64,000 nt of DNA. It comes from CAVPDA01 sp963702495 (GTDB lineage Bacteria > Pseudomonadota > Gammaproteobacteria > Burkholderiales > Rhodocyclaceae). A program made the translations under genes and the position numbers. The notes under the pieces are model-generated. The model did not search any database. It had not been told where the DNA came from and saw nothing but the letters and a program-made list of their open reading frames with translations. This document shows, piece by piece, positions 34,611 to 44,517 of this stretch. The stretch spans positions 22,919 through 86,918 of the forward strand of contig CAVPDA010000001.1 of the NCBI GenBank assembly GCA_963702495.1. The letters are read 5' to 3'. Each line of letters opens with the position of its first letter. Within the stretch, counting starts at the first letter, position 1.

Positions 34611-36665
34611 CTAGGAAGTCACCAGAATCTGGTGCAGCACCGAGGGCAGTGCGCGTCCCAGCTTGGCCAGTTCCAACGCCACGGCCTGCAGCAGATCCCG
34701 TTCCTCGATTGCGGCGGCGCGGCTGCGGGCGAAGGTCTGGGCGTTCAGCACCGCATTGCGGATGTGTCCGCCGCTTAGGTCCACTTCGACCGCGAGACGG
34801 TTCAACTGCGCCTCCCCCAGCCCATGACCGGTCCCCAGATGATCCAGCCACAGGCGCTTACGCTCGATCGCATCCGGCGCCGCGAATTCTATGACGAAGT
34901 CGAGCCGGCGCCAGAACGCCTCGTCGAAGCGCGCCCGGCTGTTGCTCGTCAGGATGACGATGCCATCATAGGTCTCGATGCGCTGCAGCAGGTAGTTGGT
35001 CTGGGCATTGGCGAAACGGTCGTTGGCGTCGCTGACGTCGGTGCGCTTGCCGAACATCGAGTCCGCCTCGTCGAACAGCAGAATCACGTCGCCATGCTCG
35101 GCCTGGGCCAGGAGCTGGGCCAGGTTCTTCTCCGTCTCGCCGATGTACTTGCTCGTCACCGAAGCCAGGTCAACTCGGTACAGCGGCTTGGCGAGCCGCG
35201 TCGCCAGCCAGGCGGCGGCAAGCGTCTTACCCGTGCCCGACGGTCCGACCAGGAGGGCACGGACGCCGGAGCGGTAGCGGCTGGCGAGTGCTCCTCCCAG
35301 CCCTTCGGCCAATCCCTCGCGTTCGCGGCAGCGCGCGGCAAAGGCATGCAACGCCGCGCGCACCTGCTCCGGCAGGACCAGTCCCTCGTCGGCCACGGCG
35401 TCGGCGACCGGCTGGGCGAGGCTTCCGAGCGCGCCCTGGAATTCGATCTGGGCGGCGAGGCGGAAATCCTCGGGCCGGGGCTGCGCACGCCCTGCCGTCC
35501 GCGCCTGATGCCCGGCCAGGGCCGCAAGGCGGCGCGCGCCATCGAGACTCAGCCGGTGCGCGCGTCCCAGCTCGTGTGCCCTCGCCTGCCCCGCCGTGTC
35601 CTGGCTCAGCAGCCCCTGCCAGACGCGCACCCGCTCATCGCGGTCCGGTACGGGCAGGCTCCACTGGGCCAGCACCGCCGACCCCGCCGCCACCGCGCCT
35701 TCCGGTCCCAGGCACAGCAGCACGGGGCCGGCATAGGTGGGCAGTTGCGGCAGAGGAACCCGCTCGCCGGGGCCCGGATGCAGCGGGAATACCGGCACCC
35801 GCCCGGTGAGAGCGAGATAGGCCGCCAGTCCGGGCGGCGGCTCGCCGTCAACGACCACGGCGGCGCGCCCCATGGCGCGGATCACCTCGAGGGCTGCCGC
35901 CTCCCCTTCCTGCTGCGCTCCGGCGCGGATCGCCAGAGCCCCCAGACGGCCGCAGAGCAAGGCCTGGGCGTGCGCCTGCGCCTGGGTCCGGGCTTCTTCG
36001 CCCAGCTCGACGGAATCGCCCGGCACCGGGCAGCGCGTGCCGGGCAGCAGCACGTCCACGCCATCCAGCATCAGGGCAAAGGGGTCGCGCAACTGCAGCG
36101 GCCGCTCGATCAGCGGCGCCTGCTCGCCGCCTGTGGTGAGCAGGCCGCTGGCGGATGCCGCCCCGGCGACGAGCTGGCCCAGGGCACTCCCAGGCGGCTC
36201 GCTCAGGCGGCCAAAGGCGGCCTGCAGCAGACCAAGGGTCGGACGCGATCCGCCCACCGGCGTCTGCACCGCCGCGACGGCGCGCCCTACCATGGGCAGC
36301 AGTTCGACCGCCTGCAGCAGGGCGACGCTCAACAGTTCCACCTGCGTCAACTCCAGCCTTGCCGCAAGGGTCAGCAGGCGCTCATCCTCGGCCGCAGGCT
36401 GGGCGCGGCAATAGGCCAGCGCCGTTGCCAGCGCAGCGGCGGCCTTCTCGGCCGCCCCGCTCGCCGCATCGGCCAGCACCAGTTCGCGCATTTCGAGCAG
36501 GAACGCAAGCTCGGGCGAGACGCGCGTGTGCTGCGCCGCCGGTCCCAACAGGTCCGCCACCGCCGCCAGGGCGACCTGGTACAGGCGCAGCGCTCCCGCT
36601 CCGGGCTCGAGTTCCGGCACGGATTCGAAAGGCGCGGCGGCGAACCCGGAGTCGGTCGGCTTCAT
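34611..36665 (-). CDS. eCIS AAA+ ATPase (Afp15/Pvc15-like)
   Basis: 684-aa ATPase. The N-terminal 430 residues are helical and family-specific. The AAA+ module has Walker A GPSGTGKT (474-481), Walker B VILLFDEAD (527-535), sensor 1 VILTSNSRARFDEAFWRRLD with Arg finger, and a C-terminal lid with GGHIRNAVLNAQTFARS. In Afp and PVC this ATPase is needed for particle assembly or cargo loading. The frame is open further upstream, but the ATGA overlap with the preceding gene sets the start at 36665. Confidence 0.85.
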   Translation of the reverse strand: MKPTDSGFAAAPFESVPELEPGAGALRLYQVALAAVADLLGPAAQHTRVSPELAFLLEMRELVLADAASGAAEKAAAALATALAYCRAQPAAEDERLLTLAARLELTQVELLSVALLQAVELLPMVGRAVAAVQTPVGGSRPTLGLLQAAFGRLSEPPGSALGQLVAGAASASGLLTTGGEQAPLIERPLQLRDPFALMLDGVDVLLPGTRCPVPGDSVELGEEARTQAQAHAQALLCGRLGALAIRAGAQQEGEAAALEVIRAMGRAAVVVDGEPPPGLAAYLALTGRVPVFPLHPGPGERVPLPQLPTYAGPVLLCLGPEGAVAAGSAVLAQWSLPVPDRDERVRVWQGLLSQDTAGQARAHELGRAHRLSLDGARRLAALAGHQARTAGRAQPRPEDFRLAAQIEFQGALGSLAQPVADAVADEGLVLPEQVRAALHAFAARCREREGLAEGLGGALASRYRSGVRALLVGPSGTGKTLAAAWLATRLAKPLYRVDLASVTSKYIGETEKNLAQLLAQAEHGDVILLFDEADSMFGKRTDVSDANDRFANAQTNYLLQRIETYDGIVILTSNSRARFDEAFWRRLDFVIEFAAPDAIERKRLWLDHLGTGHGLGEAQLNRLAVEVDLSGGHIRNAVLNAQTFARSRAAAIEERDLLQAVALELAKLGRALPSVLHQILVTS

Positions 36666-38107
36666 CGGTAGTGGAAGCGCACGACACGTCCATAGGCCGC
36701 CACCCAGCCGGGATCGAGGTCCAGCCCGGCGCGGCGGATGCGAATGTCGCTGGACGCCAGCGGCAGTTCGACATCGGCGTGGGTCAGGGAGACGCTGACG
36801 CGCCCCCGGCGCAGCACGAGGCGCCGCAGGGGCATGCGCAACTCGCCCGCGCTCCACGCACGCATGCGGCGCAGCCAGAAGAGCGCGGCGTCTGCGCCGT
36901 CCGTCGTCACCGCGCCGCTTGCGGCGACATTGACCAGCCGCCATGCGGCATCGTCCTCGGGGACGCGCAGCCATTTCAGGCAACGGGACAGCAGGGACGG
37001 GACGTCAACCGCCAGCGACAGGTCGCTCGACCCGCTCCGTCGCTCTTCGCCTCCTTCATCGGCGACCGCGGCACGGGCGATCGGACTGTGCAGCGAAACA
37101 CCCAGGCACGCCAGGATGGGCAGCAGGAACAGCAGTCCGGCCGCCTGCGTGCCGTGCCAAGCGCCTTGTAGTGTGTCGGCATCGGGCAGCGGCAGGCTCG
37201 GCAGCGCCGGGGCCGGGGTCTTGGTCGTCCCATAGGAATCGATGGCAACAGGCCAGTCGTGCCTGCCGTCCGGCGCAACATCGCCGGCCGCAGGCAGTCG
37301 CGGCCCGGCCCGCGCCGCCGTGGCGGCATCCAGGGCACGGCGGGCAAGTCCCGGCAGCGAGTTGCCCTGCGCCAACGCCGGATTGCCGGCGCAGGCCAGC
37401 AGGCACAACACGAGCACTGGCCCGGAACGGGAGTCTTCGTCGTCGGCCACCACACCGGCAAGCTCGGCGACCGCGTCCGCGTCGAAGAGCGCCATGGCGG
37501 GCTCGCCGCCGCCGGGAATGCCGGCGTCCGTCCAGCCGTAGTCCCCGAGCAATGTCTGCGCCTCGGGCGCCTGCAGTGCGGCCGCAAGTTGCGCCACCGC
37601 GCCGCGCCGCGCGACCTCCCGAGCGAACGCCGAAGCGGCGCGCAACGCCCAACCGCGGCCGGCCGCCGCGGGTCGCAGGGCGGCGGAAACGAGCCGGCGC
37701 AAGCATTCACCCGCGGCGTGCCGGCGCAGTTCAGGAAACACCAGCGGCCAGTACCAGGCATCCGCCGGCTCGCCCCGCACCTGGCGCACGAAGAGCGCGG
37801 CGCCGGCCTCGGCACGGTCGGCGAACCACACCGCGTCGGCTGCAGCCGCAGCCGCGGCTTCGCCATGTACCAACCTTCCCCCATCTAGCCGTGCTGCGCG
37901 TTCGATCGCCGCCGCCAGGCTCTGCGCACCGGTATCGCGCCGCACACCTTGCAGCCGCAGGCGGCGGATGAATACGAGCCGGCCTTCGCCCTCACCGGGC
38001 AGGGAAGCGACGCGCAGGGCGTCTTCCAGGCGCGGCCGCAGCGCGTCGCCCGTCTCCCGGTCGGGCGTGTGCACCGCCAACCGGCGCACCTGGGTCGCCG
38101 TGCTCAT
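36662..38107 (-). CDS. eCIS protein in the tape-measure position
   Basis: 481 aa, not firmly recognised. Start MSTATQVRRLAVHTPDRETG; middle WFADRAEAGAALFVRQVRGE and LRRHAAGECLRRLVSAALRP; a hydrophobic segment GLLFLLPILACLGVSLHSPI; C terminus LDPGWVAAYGRVVRFHYR. In Afp/PVC clusters the gene between tail fibre and ATPase encodes the tape measure (Afp14), and some of these conserved patches resemble the CIS tape-measure family, so that is the best guess. Stop overlaps the ATPase start (ATGA). The length is short for a measure of a long particle. Confidence 0.5.
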   Translation of the reverse strand: MSTATQVRRLAVHTPDRETGDALRPRLEDALRVASLPGEGEGRLVFIRRLRLQGVRRDTGAQSLAAAIERAARLDGGRLVHGEAAAAAAADAVWFADRAEAGAALFVRQVRGEPADAWYWPLVFPELRRHAAGECLRRLVSAALRPAAAGRGWALRAASAFAREVARRGAVAQLAAALQAPEAQTLLGDYGWTDAGIPGGGEPAMALFDADAVAELAGVVADDEDSRSGPVLVLCLLACAGNPALAQGNSLPGLARRALDAATAARAGPRLPAAGDVAPDGRHDWPVAIDSYGTTKTPAPALPSLPLPDADTLQGAWHGTQAAGLLFLLPILACLGVSLHSPIARAAVADEGGEERRSGSSDLSLAVDVPSLLSRCLKWLRVPEDDAAWRLVNVAASGAVTTDGADAALFWLRRMRAWSAGELRMPLRRLVLRRGRVSVSLTHADVELPLASSDIRIRRAGLDLDPGWVAAYGRVVRFHYR

Positions 38108-38129
38108 CCCGTAGCCGGAGCGCGCTTCA

Positions 38130-41100
38130 TCAACGCCCCGCCATAGCGCCGAAGGCCGTGGCCATCTCATGCTTCTTCGCCCCGTCCATGGCGCTGGTCA
38201 TACCGGCGAGGCTGAAGTGAACCCGCGCATCCGCCTCCAGTTCCACTTCGGCTGCGATCGCCTGCACCACCTGCACCGACACGGCCGAGGCTTTGATGTC
38301 GCTCACCACCGCTTGGGCCGCAACCTGGTCGCCCTTGAACAGACTCACCATCATGCCCACCCGCACTTTGTCCGGACGCAGCGCCAGGACGTCGATGAGC
38401 TTGCCGACGCCGATCCGCACCGGACGCGGCAGGCGCCCGGTGACGATTTCGTTCACCGGCGAATGGCTAGCCGCCAGCACGCAGACCCGCAGCAGATCGT
38501 TCATCAGGCCCAGCGCTTCCGGCACCGCGGCATCGACGCGCCGCACCAGCCATTGCGCCAGATCCATGAGGTCCTCGCGCAGATCCTCGTCGATTTCGAG
38601 GAAGCGCGGCAGGCGCGTCAGATCGCCGCGGGTGCCGGCGAGGAAATCCTCGCTGTCGAACTGGCTGAAACGCTCGGCCCAGCCCAGGCGCAGCACCGGC
38701 CGCACCTCGGACAGCTTGGCGTGAAGGCAGGCGGCGATGCGATCAATGCGGGAGAATTCCTCCGCAGCGCGGCGCGCCGCTTCCGGCCGGCCGTGCAGCG
38801 CATCCTGCAGGTCGGCGATGGAAAGGGCGGCGCGGGCGTGATCGAACAGGCTTTGCCAGCCGCGCCCCGCCACCTCCGTCGCATCGATGCGCAGGGCATC
38901 GCTGCGCACCTGCAGCACCGCCTGCTGGCGCGCCGTGACCACGCTCTGGCTGAGGCGCTGCACCGGCGCCAGAGTCACCGCCGTCTGGGTCAGCGAGAAG
39001 GACTGTACCGCGCTCAGGGTCCGCGTCGCCGTCTCCGACGCCCCGCGCAGGGCGCTCAATAGCGACTGCGAGGTATCCAGCAGCAGCAGCGGCCGGCGCA
39101 GCGCCGGGAACCACTGCAGGGGCGCGGCGCGCACTGCGTCCAGCATGCCGCGCAGTTCCGGCGGCGGCTCGCCGTGGTCGGCCAGACATGCCGGAACGGC
39201 CTGCTCCTCCAGTTCGGAGTCGAGGGCGCGCAACGGCACGGCGGCCAGGTTGTCGCTGGTGCGGGAGCGGCTGAAGGCGAGGAAGGTGACGTGCTCGGCA
39301 ATGATGGCGTCGCGCCGCGCATTGATGCGCCGCACCCGCGCCTGCTCCTCGGCGTAGAGGGCGCGGGCGCTCGCCACGTCGCTGCGGGCCTCGGTCAGCT
39401 CGCGCACCACCACCGCCAGACGCTGGTCGGCGAGAAGCAGCGCGCGCTCGATCTCCGCCAGGGCGGAGCGGCAGGCCTCCAGCGCCACCTTGTACTGCCG
39501 GATGCGCCCTTCCACCCCGCGCAGCGTAGCCACGGCGAAGTCCGACAGCTCGATGCCGCTGAGGAAGTAGCTGGCTTCGTCCTCCATCCCGGCCTGGGGC
39601 GACGGGTCCTGCAGCAACCGCGTCAGCGCCGCCCCGTCGCGGAAGGCGGACAGGGCCTGGCGGCCGGTGCGGCTGGGCTGGCCGCTGGCCTCGAACTTGC
39701 CCTCCTCCGCGATGCCGAACACGTCCAGATCGTCCACGTCGATCTCGATCTGGGCAAGCTGCCGCACCACGTCGTGACGGGTGGCGGCGGCGAAGTTCTT
39801 CGCCTCCACCGAACGCGATTGCTCGAGGCGCGAGGCGATGGAAACGGTGCGCACTTCCGACTTGCCGTAGATCGCCTCGGCGCCCTGCACTGCCTCCTTC
39901 GCCGGCACCGCGAATTCCTTGTCCGTCACCTTGCTGCCGACGAACACTTCTCCCAGCACCTCGTCGCTGAAGCTGCGCCGGGTGATCTCGCCGCCGAAGG
40001 CCAGGGTCGATTTCTCGGTGCCGACGAAAGTGTTGATGAACTGGGAACCGCCCACGTTCCGGGCGCCCGTGTCGGCGACGCGGATCGCAGCCGAAGGCGA
40101 GAGCGCGGCGCGCGGGAGGCTGGGCGCGGTGGGGGAAGTCGGCGCAGCGCCGCCGCCCGTCGGCGTGCCCTTGATCGACTGATAGAAACTGGCCAGTTGC
40201 TCGCGGCTCACGGCGGCGTTGTCGAATTCTGCGATCTGGGCGATGGCGGGCGAGATGGCGAAGCGCACCGAAGCGTCCTGCTTCAGCACCGACTGGCGCA
40301 CCCGGAACAGGTTGGTATGGATGCGCAGGTAGCTGAAATCGACGGTGTCGTCGGCCTGGCGCACGCGGCCTTCGAGGACAGGAATGAACTTGCGCAGGCC
40401 GACGCGCCGCAGATGTTGCAGCTCGGTTTCGGTCTGACCCGCGGCATCGAGCCGGACGCGGCCCTTGAGCACGGCGAGGTCCGGACTCCCCAGCAGCGTA
40501 TCGAACACGGCCGACTGCCGTTGCTGTCCGGCGCCGGTCGTGCCCAGACCCGGCTCGAACGGCGTGTCGGCATCGGCGACCGCCACCACGCCCCAGGTGC
40601 CGGCGGCACCAATCACCTCGGACGCCTTCACCAGCTCCGCCGTCACCCAGGGCTGTTCGGTCTGGCCCACGAGCACGCCGAGCGGGCCGAAGGCGGCGCG
40701 CCCGCCGACGACATGGAACATGAGGCCATTGACCGACTGGCCGGCGAGGCCGAGTTCGGAAGCCGAGACTTCGATGCGCACCCAGCGACCGGCGACGGGC
40801 AGATCGCCCAGGCGCAGGCGCGAGGGCGTGGCGTCCACGCCGAGTTCGAGCACGTTCTCGCCGAGATAGAAGCGGTGCTCCCACGATCCGGTGGCATCCG
40901 CGGCGCCGCTGTGGAACTCCACCAGCAGCTGGCGCATGGCGAGCTCGCGGTCGATCTGAACGTGGAGATAGAGCGTGTCGGCCGCCTGCAGCGCCAGCGG
41001 GGTGGGCGCTTTCCACAGTCCGTGCCGGTGCGCCCCGCTGAGCGCGGCGCCGACGTGGATCAGCCCGGCCGGCGCCGGCGTCAGCGGCGTCGTGTCCTCC

Positions 41101-42494
41101 GGTTCCAACTGGACCTCATCGGCTGGCGGCGTCGCCGCGCCCGCCTGCGCTCCGGCCAGCGCACCGATCAGCGCGCTGCGCTTGGCCCCCAGGTTGTCGC
41201 GCCGGCGCAGCCAGTCGCCGCGGGCCTCGACGAAGCGGGCGATGGCCGTCTGGAATTCCGCAGCTTCCTGTTCCTGCACCAGCAGGTCCCGCTCATACCA
41301 TTGCTGCGGCACCGGCACCCAGACCGTCACCTGGTCGCTGTTGAACGTGTCGAACGGCGCCGAGCCGGCCGCGGCCTCCAGCACCGCATCGAGCTGTTCC
41401 ACCGGCACCGGCGCGGCACGGATGGCGAAGCGCGGCGGGAAGAACCGGGACGCGCGCTGGCGCGGTTCGAGCGCCTCGCGCGGCAGCAGGCCCGCCGGCG
41501 GCAGGTAGCGAAAACGCCGGGCGATCTGCTCCACGGTTTCCGCCGCCGGGGCGGTGGCCACCTCCTCGTTGAACTGTTCGATCCGCGCCTGCCACAGGAA
41601 GCGCGTGCCTGCGCCCGGCAGCAGGGGACGCCGCTGGGGCGGGCGGCCGCCGCGGCGCACCACCGCGCCGCGATCCACGAACAGCGGGTTCCAGGCGTCG
41701 TCGAAGGCGATCAGGCCGACCGGCACGGCGCGCTGCCCCCAGGGCATGATCTGCCCCTCGGGCAGGCGCAGTTCGCGCTCGAAGATCTGGAAGGCGAGCC
41801 GGTTGCGCCACTGCGCATCGCGCGTCGGCAGACCCAGCCACTCGACCGGCCAGGCATAATAGGCGAGGCGCAGGCCTTCGATGCGCACCTGGTCTTCGTA
41901 ACGCTCGGCATCGGGGTCGCGCTCGCAGGGGTCGGTGGGATCGATCTCGCCCACCGCCTCCACTTCCACCGCTTCGAGCACCACCACACCCGCCGGCGGC
42001 AGCGGCAGCCCGCGTTCGATCGCTTCGCGCAGCGAACCCCGGGTCAGCCGTTGATCCAGCGGCGGCAGCGCGTCGGAAGACTCCACCGGCGACGGCGTGG
42101 TACCGCCCTCGAACAGCCAGACCGGAGCGATGACCGACAAGGCGCGCGGATCGACTTCCACCGGCAGCGGCAGGATCACCTCCTCGCCGGCGGCGGTGAG
42201 ACCGAGACCGGCTTCCAGATACAGGCGCGGCCCGCCGTCCTGCGCTGCGGAAAGCGCCAGTCCCAGCCCTTCCACCACTCCCGGCGAGAGCATGCGCTGC
42301 ACCGCCGACAGATGCACCGAACGGTGCTGCTGCTCCTGCAGCATGGCCGCCGCACTCAGGGCACGGCCGGCAAAGGCGTTGGCGCGGCGCAGTCCGTCAC
42401 CGCTCACAATCGGCGTGAGTTCGGGCGCGGCTCCGAGGAAGATCTCCTCCGCCGGCGCGACTAGCGGCCGTCCCGCAGGTCCGGAGATCCTCAT
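38130..42494 (-). CDS. giant eCIS structural protein with GVVEGL domain
   Basis: 1454 aa, the largest gene of the cluster. The N-terminal region (to about 180) has SPGVVEGLGLALSAAQ and LEAGLGLTAAGEEVILPLPV, shared with the next two upstream genes. A beta-rich middle (about 480-800) includes WEHRFYLGENVLELGV and may be carbohydrate-binding. A stretch around residues 1010-1110 is coiled coil (SALAEIERALLLADQRLAVV and on). The C-terminal 450 residues are helical. It lies where tail-fibre genes occur in other eCIS clusters, so it is a candidate fibre, cage or baseplate-collar protein. Clean frame, no signal peptide. Confidence 0.6.
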   Translation of the reverse strand: MRISGPAGRPLVAPAEEIFLGAAPELTPIVSGDGLRRANAFAGRALSAAAMLQEQQHRSVHLSAVQRMLSPGVVEGLGLALSAAQDGGPRLYLEAGLGLTAAGEEVILPLPVEVDPRALSVIAPVWLFEGGTTPSPVESSDALPPLDQRLTRGSLREAIERGLPLPPAGVVVLEAVEVEAVGEIDPTDPCERDPDAERYEDQVRIEGLRLAYYAWPVEWLGLPTRDAQWRNRLAFQIFERELRLPEGQIMPWGQRAVPVGLIAFDDAWNPLFVDRGAVVRRGGRPPQRRPLLPGAGTRFLWQARIEQFNEEVATAPAAETVEQIARRFRYLPPAGLLPREALEPRQRASRFFPPRFAIRAAPVPVEQLDAVLEAAAGSAPFDTFNSDQVTVWVPVPQQWYERDLLVQEQEAAEFQTAIARFVEARGDWLRRRDNLGAKRSALIGALAGAQAGAATPPADEVQLEPEDTTPLTPAPAGLIHVGAALSGAHRHGLWKAPTPLALQAADTLYLHVQIDRELAMRQLLVEFHSGAADATGSWEHRFYLGENVLELGVDATPSRLRLGDLPVAGRWVRIEVSASELGLAGQSVNGLMFHVVGGRAAFGPLGVLVGQTEQPWVTAELVKASEVIGAAGTWGVVAVADADTPFEPGLGTTGAGQQRQSAVFDTLLGSPDLAVLKGRVRLDAAGQTETELQHLRRVGLRKFIPVLEGRVRQADDTVDFSYLRIHTNLFRVRQSVLKQDASVRFAISPAIAQIAEFDNAAVSREQLASFYQSIKGTPTGGGAAPTSPTAPSLPRAALSPSAAIRVADTGARNVGGSQFINTFVGTEKSTLAFGGEITRRSFSDEVLGEVFVGSKVTDKEFAVPAKEAVQGAEAIYGKSEVRTVSIASRLEQSRSVEAKNFAAATRHDVVRQLAQIEIDVDDLDVFGIAEEGKFEASGQPSRTGRQALSAFRDGAALTRLLQDPSPQAGMEDEASYFLSGIELSDFAVATLRGVEGRIRQYKVALEACRSALAEIERALLLADQRLAVVVRELTEARSDVASARALYAEEQARVRRINARRDAIIAEHVTFLAFSRSRTSDNLAAVPLRALDSELEEQAVPACLADHGEPPPELRGMLDAVRAAPLQWFPALRRPLLLLDTSQSLLSALRGASETATRTLSAVQSFSLTQTAVTLAPVQRLSQSVVTARQQAVLQVRSDALRIDATEVAGRGWQSLFDHARAALSIADLQDALHGRPEAARRAAEEFSRIDRIAACLHAKLSEVRPVLRLGWAERFSQFDSEDFLAGTRGDLTRLPRFLEIDEDLREDLMDLAQWLVRRVDAAVPEALGLMNDLLRVCVLAASHSPVNEIVTGRLPRPVRIGVGKLIDVLALRPDKVRVGMMVSLFKGDQVAAQAVVSDIKASAVSVQVVQAIAAEVELEADARVHFSLAGMTSAMDGAKKHEMATAFGAMAGR

Positions 42495-42588
42495 GCTGTC
42501 CTCCTTCCGTCGATCGGTTCTGAAACAGGCGCCCGCCGCTGCCGCAGGCGCGCCCCGCCGCGCTCTTCAGCGGCTGGCGAAGGGACGC

Positions 42589-44430
42589 TCACAGCGGCCG
42601 GCCGAGCACGGCCCGGCGCACCACCACCGGCACGTCGTCGGTTTTGGTACGCTTGAGGACGCTGGCCAGCGTGGTCGAGGCGTTCGTCAATTCGCGGTCC
42701 GACAGGCGCGCCGAGAGCGCGTCCAGTTCGCTCACGGAGCCGCTGTCCACCAGCTTCTTGACCGTGGTCGCGTTCTTCAGCAGATCCGGGTTGGTCGCCT
42801 CCAGCCGCGCCAGTCCTTCGCCCACGCCGGGGCGCGAGAAGTGCTCGCTGACCGTGAGCACAGCCTGCGCGTCCAGCGCCGGCGCTGCTTCCAGTTCCTT
42901 CACCGCCGCCTGCAGCAGCAGCGAGGACTGGTCGAACTTGCTGCTCGACAGCAGATTGGTGAGTTCCGCCCGCCCCGTCGGGGTGAGCTTGGCCTGCAGG
43001 GCATCGACGCGGGTCGTCAGCCCCACCGCTTCCAGCCGGTTGCGGATCGCCAGATCCACATTGAGGTCATTGGCCAGGATGCGCAGCGGCGTGCCGGACC
43101 ATTCCTCGCGGTAGGCGAAACTGCGCCGCCGCGCATACCAGATGCCGGTGGCCTCGGCCACCGTCTGCCGCCAAAGGTTGTCGATCACCGCCTGGGGATC
43201 GACCAGCGGCGGCACCACGCGTACCGGGCGGATGCCCTTGAGCAGATCGAGGGGCAGCCTGCGCAGCACCAGCTCCGGCGTCGGGCTCGGCAGCGGCCGC
43301 TGCAAGCTGCCGGACAGCCGGGCCGCCAGGGTGCGCAGCCGCGCCCGTTCCACCGGCACCAGGATGGTCACCGCCATCGACTCGAATTCCTCGGCGCTCG
43401 CCCGCAGATCGATCGGCGGCAGCAGGAAGCTTTCCTCGATCAGCGCCGGCAGCTCGTCCTCCGGCAGCAGGGACAGGTCTGCATTGACCTGGGCCGGGAA
43501 ATAGTTGTGGCTGAAGCTCTGCGTGTTGATGCAGGCCTTGGGCAGGGGGCCCGCCGGCGGCAATGCCTCGAAGTGTTGGGCGGCGGGAAAGCGCTGGCCA
43601 CCGCTGGCGGCGAGAATGACTTCGAGCTGCTCGCGGTACTGGGCCAGATGGGCTTCGCGCAGCATGCGCGGCGCAAAACCGAAGCCGAGGATGTCGGCAT
43701 GGGCGGCGCCGACTTCGCGCCGCACCAGATGGGGGTCGATCCAGCGCACGGTGTCGCCCGCCAGCGCCACCAGCGCCAGCGGCAGCACCTCGGGCGAGAG
43801 GCGGATCGGCTCGCCGCCCACGAACACCTGGCGCGCCAGGCCGGCGCGGCGGGCGTCGATCTCGTCCGCGGCGACATCCGCCACCGGCAGCAGCGAGGCG
43901 ACGGCGGCCTCGACGATGTCACCGTCCTCCACCGTGCGCCGCGCCTCCAGGTCCGACGGATAGGCGGCGATCGGGTTGGCGGTGAACTCCACCGGCCGCA
44001 ACACCAGGGCGAAGATGCCGAAGCGGTTGCGCAGTACCGGGCCAGGGCGGCGGCTGCGACCGAAAGCGCTGCGCAGCAGTTGCAGGCGCGCGGCATCCGC
44101 CAGGTCGAGCTGCAGCGGCTGCGGCACGCTCACCAGTTCCCCCGACGGCGTGAAGCCGAAACCGGCGGCGATGGTCAGGGTCGTCGGCCCGCCACGGCCC
44201 ACCTCCAGTCCCTCCACCACGCCGCTGCCCACAGCCCGCGCGGTGGCGGACTGGCGGGCGAGGAAATAGGACTGGTCGCGCGTCAGGTCGCGCGCCGCGA
44301 GAAAGCGCCCGTCGAAGTAGCGCGGGCGGCGCCGATGCTCCTCGACCACCAGCACGCGCCGGTCGAGCAGGTTCTGGACTTCGAGCGCGTCCACGCGCTC
44401 GCGCAGCGTGCCGGGGCGGATCGTAAGCAT
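42589..44430 (-). CDS. eCIS structural protein with GVVEGL domain, 613 aa
   Basis: Start MLTIRPGTLRERVDALEVQN. The shared domain (about 35-115) reads RPRYFDGRFLAARDLTRDQS, VGSGVVEGLEVGRG and AAGFGFTPSGELVSVPQPLQ. A large middle with no known domain is followed by a mostly helical C-terminal 200 residues (LTNLLSSSKFDQSSLLLQAA and on). Related at the N terminus to the proteins on either side. No obvious enzyme motif. Probably a baseplate- or fibre-associated structural part. Confidence 0.6.
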   Translation of the reverse strand: MLTIRPGTLRERVDALEVQNLLDRRVLVVEEHRRRPRYFDGRFLAARDLTRDQSYFLARQSATARAVGSGVVEGLEVGRGGPTTLTIAAGFGFTPSGELVSVPQPLQLDLADAARLQLLRSAFGRSRRPGPVLRNRFGIFALVLRPVEFTANPIAAYPSDLEARRTVEDGDIVEAAVASLLPVADVAADEIDARRAGLARQVFVGGEPIRLSPEVLPLALVALAGDTVRWIDPHLVRREVGAAHADILGFGFAPRMLREAHLAQYREQLEVILAASGGQRFPAAQHFEALPPAGPLPKACINTQSFSHNYFPAQVNADLSLLPEDELPALIEESFLLPPIDLRASAEEFESMAVTILVPVERARLRTLAARLSGSLQRPLPSPTPELVLRRLPLDLLKGIRPVRVVPPLVDPQAVIDNLWRQTVAEATGIWYARRRSFAYREEWSGTPLRILANDLNVDLAIRNRLEAVGLTTRVDALQAKLTPTGRAELTNLLSSSKFDQSSLLLQAAVKELEAAPALDAQAVLTVSEHFSRPGVGEGLARLEATNPDLLKNATTVKKLVDSGSVSELDALSARLSDRELTNASTTLASVLKRTKTDDVPVVVRRAVLGRPL

Positions 44431-44517
44431 GTCTCCTCCTTCGCGCTACCGGGCGCCACGGCCGTCCGCGGCGCCGAATGGCAGCACAGTCTCGTTGGGT
44501 AATGGGGCGCCCACGGG

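Noticed and set aside
39174..42464. A 1096-codon open frame on the plus strand opposite the 1454-aa eCIS gene
   Set aside because: It is antisense to a conserved-looking gene, has no ribosome site or domain, and its His/Arg/Gln-rich composition is the usual shadow of GC-rich coding DNA.
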